From positions 1,164,697 to 1,228,696 of the forward strand of contig NZ_WUWG01000001.1 of the NCBI RefSeq assembly GCF_009833495.1: 64,000 nt of DNA. The letters are read 5' to 3'. A program made the translations under genes and the position numbers. This DNA is from Oceanomicrobium pacificus (GTDB taxonomy: Bacteria; Pseudomonadota; Alphaproteobacteria; Rhodobacterales; Rhodobacteraceae). This document shows positions 46,169-54,659 of this stretch, piece after piece (the first letter of the stretch is position 1; every line of letters begins with the position of its first letter). The notes under the pieces were generated by a model. That model saw only the letters and a program-made list of their open reading frames with translations, searched no databases and was not told the origin of the DNA.

Positions 46169-47155
46169 ATGCCCGAACAACTCCTCTTTGCGACCGAAGT
46201 GATCCTGAACGGGCTCATGGCGGGCGTGCTCTATGCGCTGGTGGCGCTGGGCTTCGTGCTCATCTTCAAGGCGTCGGGTGTGTTCAACTATGCCCAAGGT
46301 GTGATGGCGCTCTTCGCCGCGATGACGCTGGTCGGCATCCAGACGGGGCAGGTGCCCTTCGCGCATCTCATCAACACGATCCTCGGCACCGAGATCCACC
46401 ATTTCGGCTGGCACGTGCCGGCGCTACTCTCGATCCTGCTGACGCTCGGCGTGATGATCCTGTTCGCAATCCTCGTGGAGCGGGTGCTCCTGAAACATCT
46501 GGTCAATCAGGAGCCGATCATCCTGTTCATGGCGACCATCGGCCTTGCCTATTTCATGGAAGGGTTCGGGGATCTGATGTGGGGGTCGGACATCAAGAAG
46601 CTCGATGTCGGCCTGCCGCAGGGCATTTCCGAGACGATCGACACCACCACTTACGAGTGGTTCGGCTACGGGTTCTTTATCGACAGGCTCGATATCGCCG
46701 CGACCATCGTGGCGGTGATCCTCGTGATCTCGCTGACGCTCTTCTCCCAGTATACCAAGACCGGCCGGGCGCTGCGCGCCGTGGCCGACGATCACCAGGC
46801 GGCGCTGTCTGTCGGCATCTCACTGCGGCGCATCTGGGTCATCGTCTGGTCGATTGCAGGCTTCGTGGCGCTCGTTGCGGGCATCATGTGGGGGGCCAAA
46901 TCGGGCGTGCAATTCTCGCTGTCGCTCATCGCGCTGAAGGCTCTGCCGGTGCTGATGCTGGGCGGCTTCACCTCGATCCCGGGCGCGATTGTCGGCGGGC
47001 TGATTATCGGGGTGGGTGAGAAACTCTTCGAATTCGCCATCGGCCCGATGGTCGGCGGCGCGACGGAAAACTGGTTTGCCTATGTGCTGGCGTTGATCTT
47101 CCTGGTCTTTCGCCCGCAGGGCCTGTTTGGGGAGAAGATCATTGAACGGGTCTGA
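46169..47155 (+). CDS. LIV-type ABC transporter permease (LivH-like)
   Basis: A 328-residue membrane protein with about eight hydrophobic segments, opening ILNGLMAGVLYALVALGFVLIFKASGVFNYAQG, the LivH N-terminal pattern. The second half has the EAA-like VADDHQAALSVGISLRRIW and the conserved closing segment of the family. It is 12 bases downstream of livG with GAGGAG upstream. It pairs with LivM to form the channel. It is slightly longer than E. coli LivH (308). Confidence 0.93.
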   Translation: MPEQLLFATEVILNGLMAGVLYALVALGFVLIFKASGVFNYAQGVMALFAAMTLVGIQTGQVPFAHLINTILGTEIHHFGWHVPALLSILLTLGVMILFAILVERVLLKHLVNQEPIILFMATIGLAYFMEGFGDLMWGSDIKKLDVGLPQGISETIDTTTYEWFGYGFFIDRLDIAATIVAVILVISLTLFSQYTKTGRALRAVADDHQAALSVGISLRRIWVIVWSIAGFVALVAGIMWGAKSGVQFSLSLIALKALPVLMLGGFTSIPGAIVGGLIIGVGEKLFEFAIGPMVGGATENWFAYVLALIFLVFRPQGLFGEKIIERV

Positions 47156-47159
47156 TCGC

Positions 47160-47387
47160 ATGTCGAAATCGGTGGCCACGCTCTGCGTGATCGGCTGGTC
47201 CGCCTTCTGGTGTTTCGGGTTCCTCGCGCTGAGCGCGCCGGCGCCGCAGGCCGCGACCCTGCCGATGCTGCTGGCCTTTGCCGGCTTCATCGCCGGCAGC
47301 TGGAGCTACCTGACACTGGCGCGCCGGCAGTCGCCGATGCCGCGCCTGCAGGATGACAGCGGGGAGGCACCGGATGTTCTATCGTGA
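47160..47387 (+). CDS. Small two-span membrane protein inside the importer operon
   Basis: A 75-residue protein with two transmembrane helices (about 6-25, VATLCVIGWSAFWCFGFLALS, and 33-53, TLPMLLAFAGFIAGSWSYLTLA) and a polar C-terminal tail. It starts five bases after livH ends and its stop lies inside the livM coding region (14-base overlap). That placement suggests co-translation with livH and livM. I do not recognise a family. It might be an accessory subunit of the importer. Confidence 0.75.
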   Translation: MSKSVATLCVIGWSAFWCFGFLALSAPAPQAATLPMLLAFAGFIAGSWSYLTLARRQSPMPRLQDDSGEAPDVLS

Positions 47388-48450
47388 GGCAGGCGACTTC
47401 AAGACGAGCTACGCGGCCGACCAGCAGACCTTCCCGATTGCGTTCGACCGCTACCGCTACTGGGCGGTGCTGGCCATCGCCATCGGCGTCGTGCCCTTCT
47501 TCATCAACGACTATTGGGCCAATGCGGTCCTGCTGCCCTTCCTGATCTACGCGATTGCGGCGATCGGGCTGAACATCCTGACCGGCTATTGCGGGCAGGT
47601 CAGCCTAGGCACCGGTGGGTTCATGGCGGTGGGTGCCTATGCGTCCTACAAGCTGATGACCGCCTTCCCGGATCTCAACTTCGTGCTGGTGGTGCTTCTG
47701 TCTGGCGGGGTCACTGCGGCTGTCGGGATGATTTTCGGCCTGCCGTCGCTGCGCATCAAGGGCTTCTATCTGGCGGTGGCGACGCTTGCTGCGCAGTTCT
47801 TCCTTGTCTGGCTCTTCAACAAGGTGCCGTGGTTCTACAACTATTCCGCCTCTGGCCAGATCAACGCGCCGGAGCGCACCATCTTCGGCCACGCGGTGAC
47901 CGGCGCGGCGGCCAGTCCGACGGCCAAATATCTCTTCTGCCTCTTCTTCGTGATCCTGCTCGCGGTTGTCGCGCGCAACCTGACACGCGGGCGGATCGGG
48001 CGGTCCTGGATGTCGATCCGCGACATGGACATCGCGGCCGAGATCATCGGCGTGAACCCGCTGCGCACCAAATTGTCGGCCTTCGCCATCTCCTCCTTCT
48101 TCGTGGGAGTGGCGGGCGCGCTCTTCTTCAGCGTCTATCTCGGCGCGGTCGAGGTGACGGAGGCTTTCGGCATCCAGAAGAGCTTTCTGGTCCTCTTCAT
48201 GATCATCATCGGGGGCCTGGGATCCATTTTCGGGTCCTTCGCCGGCGCGGCCTTCATGGTCCTGCTGCCGGTGCTTCTGAAAAATGTCATGGTGGGCAGC
48301 CTTGGGTGGCCCACGGATATCGCGGCGCATTTCGAGTTCATCATCGTTGGCGCCCTGATCATGTTTTTCCTGATCGTGGAGCCGCACGGGCTGGCGCAGC
48401 TCTGGCGCATCCTGAAGGAGAAACTGCGACTCTGGCCCTTCCCGCACTGA
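47374..48450 (+). CDS. LIV-type ABC transporter permease (LivM-like)
   Basis: A 358-residue permease with about ten hydrophobic segments. The LivM consensus is visible as LNILTGYCGQVSLGTGGFMAVGAYASYKL near 60-90, and GRSWMSIRDMDIAAEIIGVNPLRTKLSAFAISSFFVGVAGALFF near 210-250 with the coupling helix. It starts at the ATG at 47374 with GGGGAGG six bases upstream. The N-terminus MFYREAGDFKTSYAAD is extended. A GC hairpin lies in the 75-base gap before the substrate-binding protein gene. Confidence 0.93.
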   Translation: MFYREAGDFKTSYAADQQTFPIAFDRYRYWAVLAIAIGVVPFFINDYWANAVLLPFLIYAIAAIGLNILTGYCGQVSLGTGGFMAVGAYASYKLMTAFPDLNFVLVVLLSGGVTAAVGMIFGLPSLRIKGFYLAVATLAAQFFLVWLFNKVPWFYNYSASGQINAPERTIFGHAVTGAAASPTAKYLFCLFFVILLAVVARNLTRGRIGRSWMSIRDMDIAAEIIGVNPLRTKLSAFAISSFFVGVAGALFFSVYLGAVEVTEAFGIQKSFLVLFMIIIGGLGSIFGSFAGAAFMVLLPVLLKNVMVGSLGWPTDIAAHFEFIIVGALIMFFLIVEPHGLAQLWRILKEKLRLWPFPH

Positions 48451-48525
48451 GCGGGGGTGGCCCAAGACCCGCACCCGCCACAGGCGGGGCGACATTGCCG
48501 AAACTTTTCTGGGAGGAAAAATCGC

Positions 48526-49812
48526 ATGACATTCAAGAGAACCGCCGCGGTCGCCCTGACGGCGCTGATGGCCGCGAGCCCGGCGCTGGCCGATCTCGTC
48601 TTTCCGTCGCTGAGCTACCGCACCGGCCCCTATGCCGCGAACGGCATCCCCTTCGCGGACGGCTATGCGGATTATTTCACGCTGGTCAACGAACGTGACG
48701 GCGGGATCGGTGGCGTGCCGGCCCGGGTGCTGGAATGCGAGACCGGCTACAACACCGAGAAAGGTGTCGAGTGCTACGAGTCGACCAAGGGCGAGGGTGC
48801 GCTGGTCTATCAGCCGCTGTCCACCGGGATCACCTACCAGCTGATCCCCAAAGCCTCGGCCGACGGAATCCCGATCCACTCGATGGGCTACGGGCGCACA
48901 TCGGCGGCCAACGGCAAGGTGTTCCCGTGGGTCTTCAACTATCCGGCCAACTACTGGAACGGGGCGAGCCACGCGGTAAACCATGTGCTCGACCTGAACG
49001 GTGGCGACCTGTCGGGCAAGAAGATCGCGCTCGTCTATCACAACTCGGCCTATGGCAAGGAACCGATCCGCACGCTGGAGGAACTGTCCGCCAAGCACGG
49101 GTTCGAACTGTCGCTGCTGCCCGTCGACCATCCCGGTCAGGAGCAGAAGTCCCAGTGGCTGCAGATCCGCCGCGAAAAGCCCGACTATGTCTTCATGTGG
49201 GGCTGGGGCGTGATGAACCAGGTCGCCATTCAGGAAGCCGCGAACATCCGCTTCCCGATGGAAAACTTCGTCGGCATCTGGTGGTCGGGTTCGGAAAATG
49301 ACGTGATTCCGGCCGGTGACGGAGCCAATGGCTACAAGGCGCTGGCGCTGCACAATACCGGCAGCGATTTCCCGGTCTTCGACGATATCCAGAAATATGT
49401 CGTCGATGCGGGCAAGGCTGCGGGCGCGGGCGACCAGATCGGCACCGTGCTCTACAACCGTGGTCTCTATGCCGCGATGCTGGCCGTCGAAGCCGCCAAG
49501 AAGGCGCAGGAAATCCATGGCACGGCAGACATCACGCCCGCGATGATGCGCGACGGGATGGAAGCGCTGGAAATCTCCGAAGAGAGCCAGGCCGCGCTCG
49601 GCATGCCGAATTTCGGTCCGACCTTCACCGTGTCCTGTGAAAACCATGGCGGCCCGGGCCTCGGCGCGGTGCAGCAGTGGGATGCGGCAGCGCAGACTTG
49701 GTCGCTCATCACCGATTTCGGTCCCTCCGACATGGAGGTGATCGGCGCGCTGATCGAAGAAGACAGCGCGGCCTATGCGGCAGAGAACGGCATCGAGCCG
49801 GCCTGCAGCTGA
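48526..49812 (+). CDS. LIV-type ABC transporter periplasmic substrate-binding protein
   Basis: A 428-residue type I periplasmic binding protein. Signal peptide at 1-22 (TAAVALTALMAASPALA), then DLVFPSLSYRTGPYAANGIPFADGYADYFTLVNERDGGIGG, the first lobe with the family's ligand-site sequences. It continues GKKIALVYHNSAYGKEPIRTLEEL, VFMWGWGVMNQVAIQEA, and ends AAYAAENGIEPACS. The first lobe has unusual aromatic residues, so the ligand may be an aromatic or fatty acid rather than an amino acid; that is inferred from the two neighbouring ANL enzymes. GGGAGGA ribosome binding site upstream. Length exceeds E. coli LivJ. Confidence 0.9.
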   Translation: MTFKRTAAVALTALMAASPALADLVFPSLSYRTGPYAANGIPFADGYADYFTLVNERDGGIGGVPARVLECETGYNTEKGVECYESTKGEGALVYQPLSTGITYQLIPKASADGIPIHSMGYGRTSAANGKVFPWVFNYPANYWNGASHAVNHVLDLNGGDLSGKKIALVYHNSAYGKEPIRTLEELSAKHGFELSLLPVDHPGQEQKSQWLQIRREKPDYVFMWGWGVMNQVAIQEAANIRFPMENFVGIWWSGSENDVIPAGDGANGYKALALHNTGSDFPVFDDIQKYVVDAGKAAGAGDQIGTVLYNRGLYAAMLAVEAAKKAQEIHGTADITPAMMRDGMEALEISEESQAALGMPNFGPTFTVSCENHGGPGLGAVQQWDAAAQTWSLITDFGPSDMEVIGALIEEDSAAYAAENGIEPACS

Positions 49813-49830
49813 TCGGCTGACATGACAAAA

Positions 49831-49857
49831 GCCTGTCCGGCCAAGCGCCGGGCAGGC
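49831..49857 (+). other. Intercistronic hairpin between binding-protein gene and livF
   Basis: A 10-bp stem with one G-T pair (49831-49840 with 49848-49857) and a seven-base loop. Without a T-tract it is more likely a message-stabilising or attenuating element, common after binding-protein genes. It shares CCTGTCCGGCC with the hairpin after clpB. Confidence 0.6.
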
Positions 49858-49880
49858 CCCCACCCACAAGGACTTGCACC

Positions 49881-50705
49881 ATGCTCGACGCGACCGACGC
49901 TCAGGACACCCTGCTCGAGGTGAAGAATATCGAGGTGATCTACAATCACGTGATCCTCGTGCTCAAAGGCGTGTCCCTGACGGTGCCCAAGGGCGGGATC
50001 ATCGCGCTTCTGGGCGGCAATGGCGCGGGCAAGACGACCACGCTGAAGGCGATCTCCAATCTGCTCCATTCCGAGCGCGGAGAAGTGACGAAAGGCAGCA
50101 TCCTGTATCGCAACCGGCCCGTCGCGGACCTGAATCCGTCGGAGCTGGTGAAGACGGGCGTCATCCAGGTTATGGAAGGCCGCCATTGTTTCGAACATCT
50201 GACCATCGAGGAAAACCTGCTGACCGGCGCCTACACGCGTCGTGACGGCGCGGCCCGCGTGCAGGAAGATCTGGACATGGTCTATACTTATTTTCCGCGC
50301 CTGAAAGAGCGCCGCCGCAGTCAGGCAGGCTACACGTCGGGCGGCGAGCAGCAGATGTGCGCGATCGGGCGCGCGCTCATGTCCCGGCCCGAGACGATCC
50401 TTCTCGACGAGCCGTCCATGGGTCTGGCTCCGCAGCTTGTGGAAGAGATTTTCCAGATCGTGCGCGACCTGAACGAGAAGGAGGGCGTCTCCTTCCTTCT
50501 GGCCGAGCAGAACACCAACGTGGCGCTCAAATATGCCCATTACGGCTATATTCTGGAAAGCGGTCGCGTCGTCATGGACGGACCGGCAGCGGATCTGCGC
50601 GAAAACCCGGACGTTAAGGAATTCTATCTCGGCATGTCCGAAGAAGGGCGCAAATCCTTCCGCGACGTGCGGTCCTACCGGCGGCGCAAGCGCTGGCTGA
50701 GTTGA
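49881..50705 (+). CDS. LIV-type ABC transporter ATP-binding protein (LivF-like)
   Basis: A 274-residue ATPase with Walker A GGNGAGKTTTLKA near 48, VIQVMEGRHCFEHLTIEENLLTGAY, signature TSGGEQQMCAIGRALMSRP near 155 and Walker B ILLDEPSMGL, plus AEQNTNVALKYAHYGYILESGRV near 215. This ending is the LivF pattern. It completes the importer (LivG, LivH, LivM, binding protein, LivF). The C-terminal tail is extended (SFRDVRSYRRRKRWLS). It overlaps the next gene by one base (TGATG). Confidence 0.93.
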   Translation: MLDATDAQDTLLEVKNIEVIYNHVILVLKGVSLTVPKGGIIALLGGNGAGKTTTLKAISNLLHSERGEVTKGSILYRNRPVADLNPSELVKTGVIQVMEGRHCFEHLTIEENLLTGAYTRRDGAARVQEDLDMVYTYFPRLKERRRSQAGYTSGGEQQMCAIGRALMSRPETILLDEPSMGLAPQLVEEIFQIVRDLNEKEGVSFLLAEQNTNVALKYAHYGYILESGRVVMDGPAADLRENPDVKEFYLGMSEEGRKSFRDVRSYRRRKRWLS

Positions 50706-51016
50706 TGCCCGGCGCGGAAGCGGACAAGGTTGCCTGCCGGACGCCGAACGCGGACGGCGTGACCAACATTCCGGCTTGGAAATTCGAGGCGATGCGGGCG
50801 GCCATTCTGGCGGCGCTGGCCGGCGGTCCATTGACGCTGAAGGCGCTCACCGATGCGGTTCCCGACCATCTGTCGGACACGGACCGTGCGGGGATGGGCT
50901 CGGTCGGCTGGCATGTCGCCACCGTGAAACTGGAACTGGAAATGCGCGGCGAGATCGGGCGCGTGCCCGGCGCGACGCCGCAACAGATCGAATTGCGACA
51001 GGAGAGCGAGGCATGA
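50705..51016 (+). CDS. DUF6958-like small protein
   Basis: A 103-residue protein with NADGVTNIPAWKFEAMRAAILAALAGGPLTLKALTDAVPDHL, then VGWHVATVKLELEMRGEIGRVPG. The layout resembles the DUF6958 family, a short protein that looks like a winged-helix with a WWxK-like segment (here GWHVATVKLELE). This is from memory and not searched. It overlaps the livF stop and its own stop overlaps the PaaK-like start (ATGA), so it belongs in the operon. It could be a regulator or adaptor. Confidence 0.6.
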   Translation: MPGAEADKVACRTPNADGVTNIPAWKFEAMRAAILAALAGGPLTLKALTDAVPDHLSDTDRAGMGSVGWHVATVKLELEMRGEIGRVPGATPQQIELRQESEA

Positions 51017-52239
51017 TGACGAGGCCCGACGCACGAGAGACCCGCAGCGCCGACCAGCGGGCGAGCGATCTGGCCCGCGATCTGCCGGCCCTCATTGCCC
51101 ATGCAAAATCCGAGGCACCTGCGATGCGCGACGCGCTTGCCGATGTCTCGCCTGCAGCGGTGACCGACCGCGCCGCTTTGGTCCGGCTGCCGGTGTTGCG
51201 CAAGTCCGATCTTGTCGCCGCGCAGGCGGCCCGCCCGCCGCTCGGTGGCTATGCGGCCTTCCGAGACGGGCAGGTGCGCCACTATTTCCAGTCGCCGGGT
51301 CCGATCTACGAGCCTGCCGGGCGCGGCGCGGACTGGTTCCGGCTGGGCCGCTTCCTGCGCGCAAGCGGGGTCGGCGCTGGCGATCTTGTGCAGAACTGCT
51401 TTTCCTATCACCTGACGCCGGCCGGCATGATGTTCGAGAGCGCGGCTGAGGCCGTGGGCGCGTCGGTGCTGCCCGCGGGCACCGGCCAGACCGAATTGCA
51501 GGCCCGCGCGGCAGCCGATCTGGGTGTCACCGTCTATGCGGGCACGCCCGACTATCTGCGGGTGATTTTGGAAGCTGCGGACGCCGACGGGCATGACCTG
51601 TCCCGCCTGACCCGCGCAACCGTGAGCGGCGGGGCGCTTTTCCCGAGCCTGCGCGCGGCCTATGCCGATCGCGGGATCGCCTGTCGCCAATGCTACGCGA
51701 CGGCCGATCTGGGGCTGATCGCCTACGAATCGGACGCGATGGAAGGGATGATCGCTGACGAGGATGTGCTGATCGAGATCGTCACGCCCGGCACCGGGGA
51801 TCCGGTGCCGCAGGGCGAGGTGGGCGAGGTGCTCGTCACGAGTTTCAACCGGGACTATCCGCTGATCCGTTTCGCCACCGGTGACCTGTCGGCGGTTCTG
51901 CCGGGCACGAGCCCGTGCGGGCGGACCAACCTGCGGATCAAGGGATGGATGGGTCGCGCCGACCAGACCGCGAAGATCAAGGGCATGTTCGTGCGACCCG
52001 AACAGGTGGCCGAACTGGTCAGCCGTGTCGGCGGCGCGGAGCGGGCGCGGGTGGAAGTGGACCGCGCGGGCGAGCAGGACCGGATGGTCGTGCGGCTCGA
52101 AGGCAGCGGCATGGATGCGGACGCGGCGGCCGATGCGGTGCGCGCGGCGCTCAAGTTGCGCGGCGAGGTTGTGCTGGAAGCGCCCGGCGCGCTGCCGCGC
52201 GACGGGCTGGTGATCGAGGACAAGCGCAGCTACGACTGA
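51013..52239 (+). CDS. PaaK-like (phenylacetate-CoA ligase family) protein with degenerate P-loop
   Basis: A 408-residue ANL superfamily member. The C-terminal parts of the fold are kept: YATADLGLIAYES at 228-240 (A5 region), PLIRFATGDL at 283-292 with Asp291 (A7), and GRADQTAKIKGMFVRPEQVAELV near 312 (A8), with Lys405 near the C-terminus. The P-loop (SSGTTGKP in PaaK) is missing: at the equivalent place (about 93-101) it reads QSPGPIYEP. Either it binds ATP differently, or it is a non-canonical acyl-transfer or regulatory homologue. It is the last gene of the ligase-importer operon. Confidence 0.82.
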   Translation: MMTRPDARETRSADQRASDLARDLPALIAHAKSEAPAMRDALADVSPAAVTDRAALVRLPVLRKSDLVAAQAARPPLGGYAAFRDGQVRHYFQSPGPIYEPAGRGADWFRLGRFLRASGVGAGDLVQNCFSYHLTPAGMMFESAAEAVGASVLPAGTGQTELQARAAADLGVTVYAGTPDYLRVILEAADADGHDLSRLTRATVSGGALFPSLRAAYADRGIACRQCYATADLGLIAYESDAMEGMIADEDVLIEIVTPGTGDPVPQGEVGEVLVTSFNRDYPLIRFATGDLSAVLPGTSPCGRTNLRIKGWMGRADQTAKIKGMFVRPEQVAELVSRVGGAERARVEVDRAGEQDRMVVRLEGSGMDADAAADAVRAALKLRGEVVLEAPGALPRDGLVIEDKRSYD

Positions 52240-52255
52240 CGCCTGTTCTATCGCG

Positions 52256-53299
52256 TCACATCGGGATCGGGTGGGCCTTGTAGATCGCCTGAATGTCCCG
52301 CTGCACCTCGTCCGACAGGGTCATGCCGGCGGCGCCGAGATCGGTTTTCAACTGGTCCATAGAAGTCGCTCCGATGATCGTCGAAGTCATGAAGGGCCGC
52401 CCGATACAGAAGGCGAGCGCCATCTGGGACGGATCGAGCCCGTGCTTCTTGGCCAGTTCGACATATTTCGTGACCACGGCAAGGCTGCGCGGCGTTGCCC
52501 GCCCGCCCAGATCGGCGGCAATCGACCGGCGTGACCCCGCGGGGATCTCGCCGCCTTCATATTTGCCCGACAGCATGCCCGCGGCGAGCGGCGAATAGGC
52601 GAGCAGCCCGACCTCTTCATGGTGGGACAGTTCGGCAAAGTCGAGATCGTAGATCCGGTGCATCAGGCTGTATTCGTTCTGCATCGAGACGACGCGCGGC
52701 AAGCTCTTCGCTTCGGCAATCTGGAGATATTTCGCCGTCCCCCAGACGGTTTCATTGGATAGGCCGAGCATCCGGATCTTGCCCTGATCGACGAACTTCT
52801 GCGCCGTCTCCAATATGGCCTCGATCTCGGCCAGCGACTGCGCCCGGTCCTGCTCATGCGGGCGGTAGGTCCAGCTCTGCCGGAAATGGTAGGAGCCGCG
52901 GTTCGGCCAGTGGATCTGGTAGAGGTCGATATAGTCGGTATCGAGCCGCTTCAGGCTCGCATGGAGCGCGTCTTCCATCCCCTGCGGCGTGATCTTGCCG
53001 CCGTCGCGGATCCATTTCGGGCCCGGACCCGTCACCTTGCTGGCGAGCACGATCCTGTCGCGGTTGCCTTGCGCCTTGAACCAAGTGCCGATGATCTCCT
53101 CGGTGCGGCCCTGCGTGTCGCCGCTGATCGGATTGGTCGGGTAAAGCTCGGCCGTGTCGATGAAATTGACGCCCTGATCGGCCGCATAGGACATCTGCTC
53201 GTGGCCCTCGGCCTCGCTGTTCTGGGTGCCCCAGGTCATCGACCCGAGACAGATTTCGCTGACCTCGATGCCGGAACGGCCGAGCGTATTCATTTTCAT
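52256..53299 (-). CDS. Aldo/keto reductase, Tas-like
   Basis: A 347-residue NADPH-dependent reductase. It begins MNTLGRSGIEVSEICLGSMTWGTQNSEAEGHEQMSYAADQGVNFIDTAELYP, close to E. coli Tas, with the catalytic Asp and Tyr in FIDTAELYP, Lys in LASKVTGPG near 88, and His in YIDLYQIHWP near 125. The nucleotide-binding end (PFMTSTIIGATSMDQLKTDL) is intact. Tas is linked to tyrosine-related suppression in E. coli, but the substrate here is unknown. GGGAGG lies nine bases upstream of the ATG at 53299. Confidence 0.92.
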   Translation of the reverse strand: MKMNTLGRSGIEVSEICLGSMTWGTQNSEAEGHEQMSYAADQGVNFIDTAELYPTNPISGDTQGRTEEIIGTWFKAQGNRDRIVLASKVTGPGPKWIRDGGKITPQGMEDALHASLKRLDTDYIDLYQIHWPNRGSYHFRQSWTYRPHEQDRAQSLAEIEAILETAQKFVDQGKIRMLGLSNETVWGTAKYLQIAEAKSLPRVVSMQNEYSLMHRIYDLDFAELSHHEEVGLLAYSPLAAGMLSGKYEGGEIPAGSRRSIAADLGGRATPRSLAVVTKYVELAKKHGLDPSQMALAFCIGRPFMTSTIIGATSMDQLKTDLGAAGMTLSDEVQRDIQAIYKAHPIPM

Positions 53300-53346
53300 G
53301 TGGAGTGCCTCCCGTGACTGTCGGCGTGACCGTGCACAGGCAGGCG

Positions 53347-53370
53347 GGGCAGCGCAACCCTGCGCTGCCC
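53347..53370. terminator. Hairpin between aqpZ and the aldo/keto reductase gene
   Basis: A perfect 10-bp stem (53347-53356 with 53361-53370) with a four-base loop. On the plus strand it is followed by GATTTTC; on the minus strand, where the genes run, there is no T-tract. Termination is likely but not certain. Confidence 0.45.
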
Positions 53371-53391
53371 GATTTTCAGAGGCTGAGGGGC

Positions 53392-54093
53392 TCAGACCTC
53401 GTCATCGCCGCCAAGGATCTTGTAGCAGAGCCCGCCGATGATGCCGCCGGCGATGGGCGCGACCCAGAAGAGCCAGAGCTGGCCAAGATACGGCCCGCCG
53501 GCAAAAAGCGCCTGCGAGGTGGAGCGCGCCGGGTTCACGGACGTGTTGGTCACCGGGATCGAGATCAGGTGGATGAGCACCAGCGCCAGACCGATCGCGA
53601 TGGCGGCAAACCCGACGGGCGCCCGCGCATCGGTGGAGCCGAGGATCACGATCAGGAAGAAGGCTGTCAGCACAACCTCGGCCACGAGACCGGCCGTCAT
53701 CGAGTAACCGCCGGGCGACAAGTCGCCATAGCCGTTGGCGGCAAAACCGTCGGACAGGCTGAACCCCTCCGCCCCTGTTGCGATCACGTAAAGGACGGCT
53801 GCACCCAGCACGGCGCCGACCAGTTGCGCGGCCCAATAGGGCAGGATGGCCGAGGCGGGGATGCGCCCGCCCACATAGAGGCCGACCGTTACCGCTGGAT
53901 TGAAATGTCCGCCTGAGACATGACCGACGGCGAAGGCCATGGTCAGGACGGTCAGGCCGAAGGCCAGCGACACACCAAGAAACCCGATGCCCATGTCGGG
54001 AAAGCCTGCGGCCAGAACGGCGGCACCGCAGCCGCCGAACACAAGCCAGAACGTGCCGAATGCCTCGGCCGCCAGTTTTTGAACCATTGTCAT
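53392..54093 (-). CDS. aqpZ: Aquaporin Z-type channel
   Basis: A 233-residue membrane protein with six transmembrane helices and two NPA half-helices, [15 protein letters not shown] near 63 and [14 protein letters not shown] near 186. The FNPAV/NPARS pair and Ala/Gly-rich helices put it among water-selective AqpZ rather than GlpF. It opens [29 protein letters not shown]. The ATG at 54093 is used. The frame is open further upstream but lacks family similarity. It could be controlled by the inverted repeat at 54209-54226. Confidence 0.94.
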   Translation of the reverse strand: MTMVQKLAAEAFGTFWLVFGGCGAAVLAAGFPDMGIGFLGVSLAFGLTVLTMAFAVGHVSGGHFNPAVTVGLYVGGRIPASAILPYWAAQLVGAVLGAAVLYVIATGAEGFSLSDGFAANGYGDLSPGGYSMTAGLVAEVVLTAFFLIVILGSTDARAPVGFAAIAIGLALVLIHLISIPVTNTSVNPARSTSQALFAGGPYLGQLWLFWVAPIAGGIIGGLCYKILGGDDEV

Positions 54094-54659
54094 TCTCGTC
54101 CCCCGTTTGCGTTGTTTTGCATCCCGAACGGTAGCGGCAGCCGGGCGACGCACCCAAACAATTTGCAACCAGAGGTGGCCTGTTGGCGGGATCTGTTGCC
54201 GAAATGGATTAACCAAGGTTGGGTAAAAAATGTCACAACCCACCGGAATTCATCGGAATAATTGCTTAATTCCCGAGAATCGGCTAGCTTTGGGCCGTTG
54301 TGGTTTGCCTGCGTCGACGTTTCCGGCGCCCGGATCGCTCATTCCGGTGATGGCAAATTTGGGATTGCGTGCCTGTCCGAATGCTGTTGCGGACGAAGTC
54401 CGTAACCGTGTTCTTGCAAGCGTTTCCGTATCCCTTTGACGGCCGCAGCGTGTGATGTGGTGACTGTGTATTGGTTCGCCAAAGACAATCGGACGGTCCC
54501 TGACCAACAGTTGGCCAGAGCCGGAATGCCCCCAATCTGCACCTGCAGCCGGGCATTTGCCGAACGTAACCGTCTTTGGCGGAAAGTGACGAGTTGAACG
54601 TCCGGATGCGAGTGGGGGCCTTGCTCATCCGGCGGTGATTTGGGGACGGAAAGAAGGTC
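54094..54659. other. 566-base intergenic region between aqpZ and the tad-like genes
   Basis: No convincing coding sequence: the best frame (54230-54439, 69 codons) has no recognisable family or ribosome binding site. The left half is AT-richer than its surroundings and must hold promoters for the divergent neighbours. The only distinct element is the inverted repeat at 54209-54226. Confidence 0.5.
54209..54226. repeat. Near-perfect inverted repeat TTAACCAA-gg-TTGGGTAA
   Basis: Two 8-base arms with one mismatch and a two-base centre. Each arm begins with TTAAC- or GTAA-like half-sites reminiscent of CtrA boxes, so cell-cycle control of the pseudopilin genes or of aqpZ is possible but not shown. 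Confidence 0.4.

Noticed and set aside
47605..49869. 754-codon minus-strand frame across livM and the binding-protein gene
   Set aside because: Antisense to two clear genes with signal peptide, membrane helices and ribosome binding sites.
54230..54439. 69-codon frame in the 54094-54659 gap
   Set aside because: No ribosome binding site and no family. The region is regulatory by appearance.
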